Assembly (NCBI GenBank): GCA_022841665.1
Contig: JALHRB010000003.1
Span: forward strand, 1 to 64,000
Length of the DNA: 64,000 bases
Direction: 5' to 3'
From: Pseudolabrys sp.
GTDB taxonomy: Bacteria > Pseudomonadota > Alphaproteobacteria > Rhizobiales > Xanthobacteraceae
In this document: piece by piece, positions 63,541 to 64,000 of the stretch
Numbering within the stretch: position 1 is the first letter of the stretch
Layout of the letters: every line of letters begins with the position of its first letter
The notes under the pieces: model-generated
Database searches by the model: none
Seen by the model: the letters and a program-made list of their open reading frames with translations, nothing else
Told to the model about the DNA's origin: nothing
Position numbers and translations under genes: made by a program

Positions 63541-63693
63541 TCAAGCCCGCCGCATCAGCACCAGGATCAGCAGGACCACCAGCACCAGGCCGAGACCGCC
63601 GGAGGGGTAGTAGCCCCATTCCGCGCTGTACGGCCATGTCGGCAGCGCGCCGATCAAAAGCAGCAACAGGATGATGAGCAGGACCAGCCGCAT
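63541..63693 (-). CDS. DUF3309 family small membrane protein
   Basis: A 50-residue protein that begins MRLVLLIILLLLLIGALPTWPYS and ends GGLGLVLVVLLILVLMRRA, with WGYYPSGG in the middle. The two hydrophobic stretches around a Tyr/Gly/Pro-rich turn are the DUF3309 pattern, common in alphaproteobacteria and usually annotated as hypothetical. The ATG at 63693 follows GAGGAGGCGAGG. A reading from 63726 is unlikely, since it would add an unmatched Arg-rich stretch. Confidence 0.85.
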   Translation of the reverse strand: MRLVLLIILLLLLIGALPTWPYSAEWGYYPSGGLGLVLVVLLILVLMRRA

Positions 63694-63820
63694 TCCTCGC
63701 CTCCTCGGGTAAAGCCCGGGTTCCAACGCGAGGTTTGTGAGTTTGGTTCCGGGCGCGCTGGCGGTGGCCGCGAATTCCGCTACAACACCGGCCTTCGTTT
63801 CATCCCCCGAAAGACCCGCA

Positions 63821-64000
63821 ATGCTGCTCGTGAAAACCTATCTCGACAAAAGCCGCATTCACGGCCTCGGCGTGTTTGCGGCCGAGGCTATCCGCAAGGG
63901 CACTAAAATCTGGCGCTACGTCGAGGGCTTCGACCGCTGCTACACGCCCAAGCAGTTCGCCCGCCTGCCCAAGCCCGCGCGCGACTACATCCGCGCCTAC
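63821..64000 (+). CDS. SET-domain protein, 5' part
   Basis: The first 60 residues of a protein cut by the window end. KTYLDKSRIHGLGVFAAEAIRKGTKIW is the classic N-terminal SET motif, where the GLGVFA segment forms part of the S-adenosylmethionine pocket. It would be a lysine methyltransferase-like protein of the small bacterial SET family. The substrate is unknown. Confidence 0.85.
   Translation, partial: MLLVKTYLDKSRIHGLGVFAAEAIRKGTKIWRYVEGFDRCYTPKQFARLPKPARDYIRAY

Overview
The window is chromosomal DNA of a high-GC alphaproteobacterium, most likely of the order Hyphomicrobiales (Rhizobiales) near the Bradyrhizobium/Rhodopseudomonas/Xanthobacteraceae group. The evidence is the GC-rich codon use, a rhizobial Tad/Cpa pilus locus, an HWE-type sensor kinase, the order aminotransferase-ftsK-lolA-xth, two glnK-amtB pairs, GANTC-bearing palindromic repeats and many 4-bp ATGA/GTGA gene overlaps. 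I see no prophage, insertion sequence, CRISPR array or rRNA. About 65 protein genes and two tRNAs are supported.

Layout. 1-3.3 kb: the 3' end of a HemY-like TPR gene, tRNA-Thr(CGT), two tandem paralogous ParA/MinD-like ATPases of unknown role and a 31-residue membrane protein. 3.3-12.2 kb: an LplT-like MFS carrier, then a probable catabolic and uptake cluster (fumarase/ASL-family lyase, creatinase-like M24 protein, alpha/beta hydrolase and a four-gene NitT/TauT-type ABC transporter). 12.5-21 kb: the Tad pilus genes cpaB, cpaC, a short cpaD-like gene, cpaE, cpaF, tadB, tadC and tadD, without pilin or prepilin peptidase. 21-29 kb: an MFS carrier, a mosaic pseudogene built from pieces of the nearby SDR gene and tadD, a TerB-like protein, an SDR, a glutamine amidotransferase, a sensor kinase, tRNA-Ala(CGC), yggT, yggU, folD and a GNAT gene. 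29-41 kb: a membrane-embedded alpha/beta hydrolase, typA, an M50-CBS protease, phhB, a YkvA-like gene, a Trm112-like gene, a GST, a racemase homologue without its cysteines, a UbiH-family hydroxylase, a tesB gene and a DUF2927-like gene. 41-46 kb: glnK-amtB twice, then a Res-Xre toxin-antitoxin pair. 46-57 kb: aminotransferase, ftsK, lolA, xth, regulators, an L,D-transpeptidase, yggS, and a RelE/Phd toxin-antitoxin pair under a perfect palindrome. 57-64 kb: leuS, lptE, holA, an MBL-fold hydrolase, a basic histone-like protein, a DUF3309 protein and the start of a SET-domain gene.

The most striking structure is a family of about 20 dispersed palindromic elements, 30-135 bp long, most of them bounded by GTC...GAC, lying in most of the longer intergenic gaps. 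One has supplied the apparent start codon of the cpaD-like lipoprotein. A relative of another class sits in frame inside leuS and adds about 40-50 residues to leucyl-tRNA synthetase. The five class I copies all carry paired GANTC (CcrM methylation) sites.

Possible functional units are pilus assembly (cpaB-tadD), nitrogen sensing and ammonium uptake (glnK-amtB twice), cell division and envelope transport (ftsK, lolA, lptE) and folate/pterin metabolism (folD, phhB). The catabolic cluster at 4.7-12.2 kb and the tandem ATPase pair at 1.4-3 kb are the places where a new function is most plausible.
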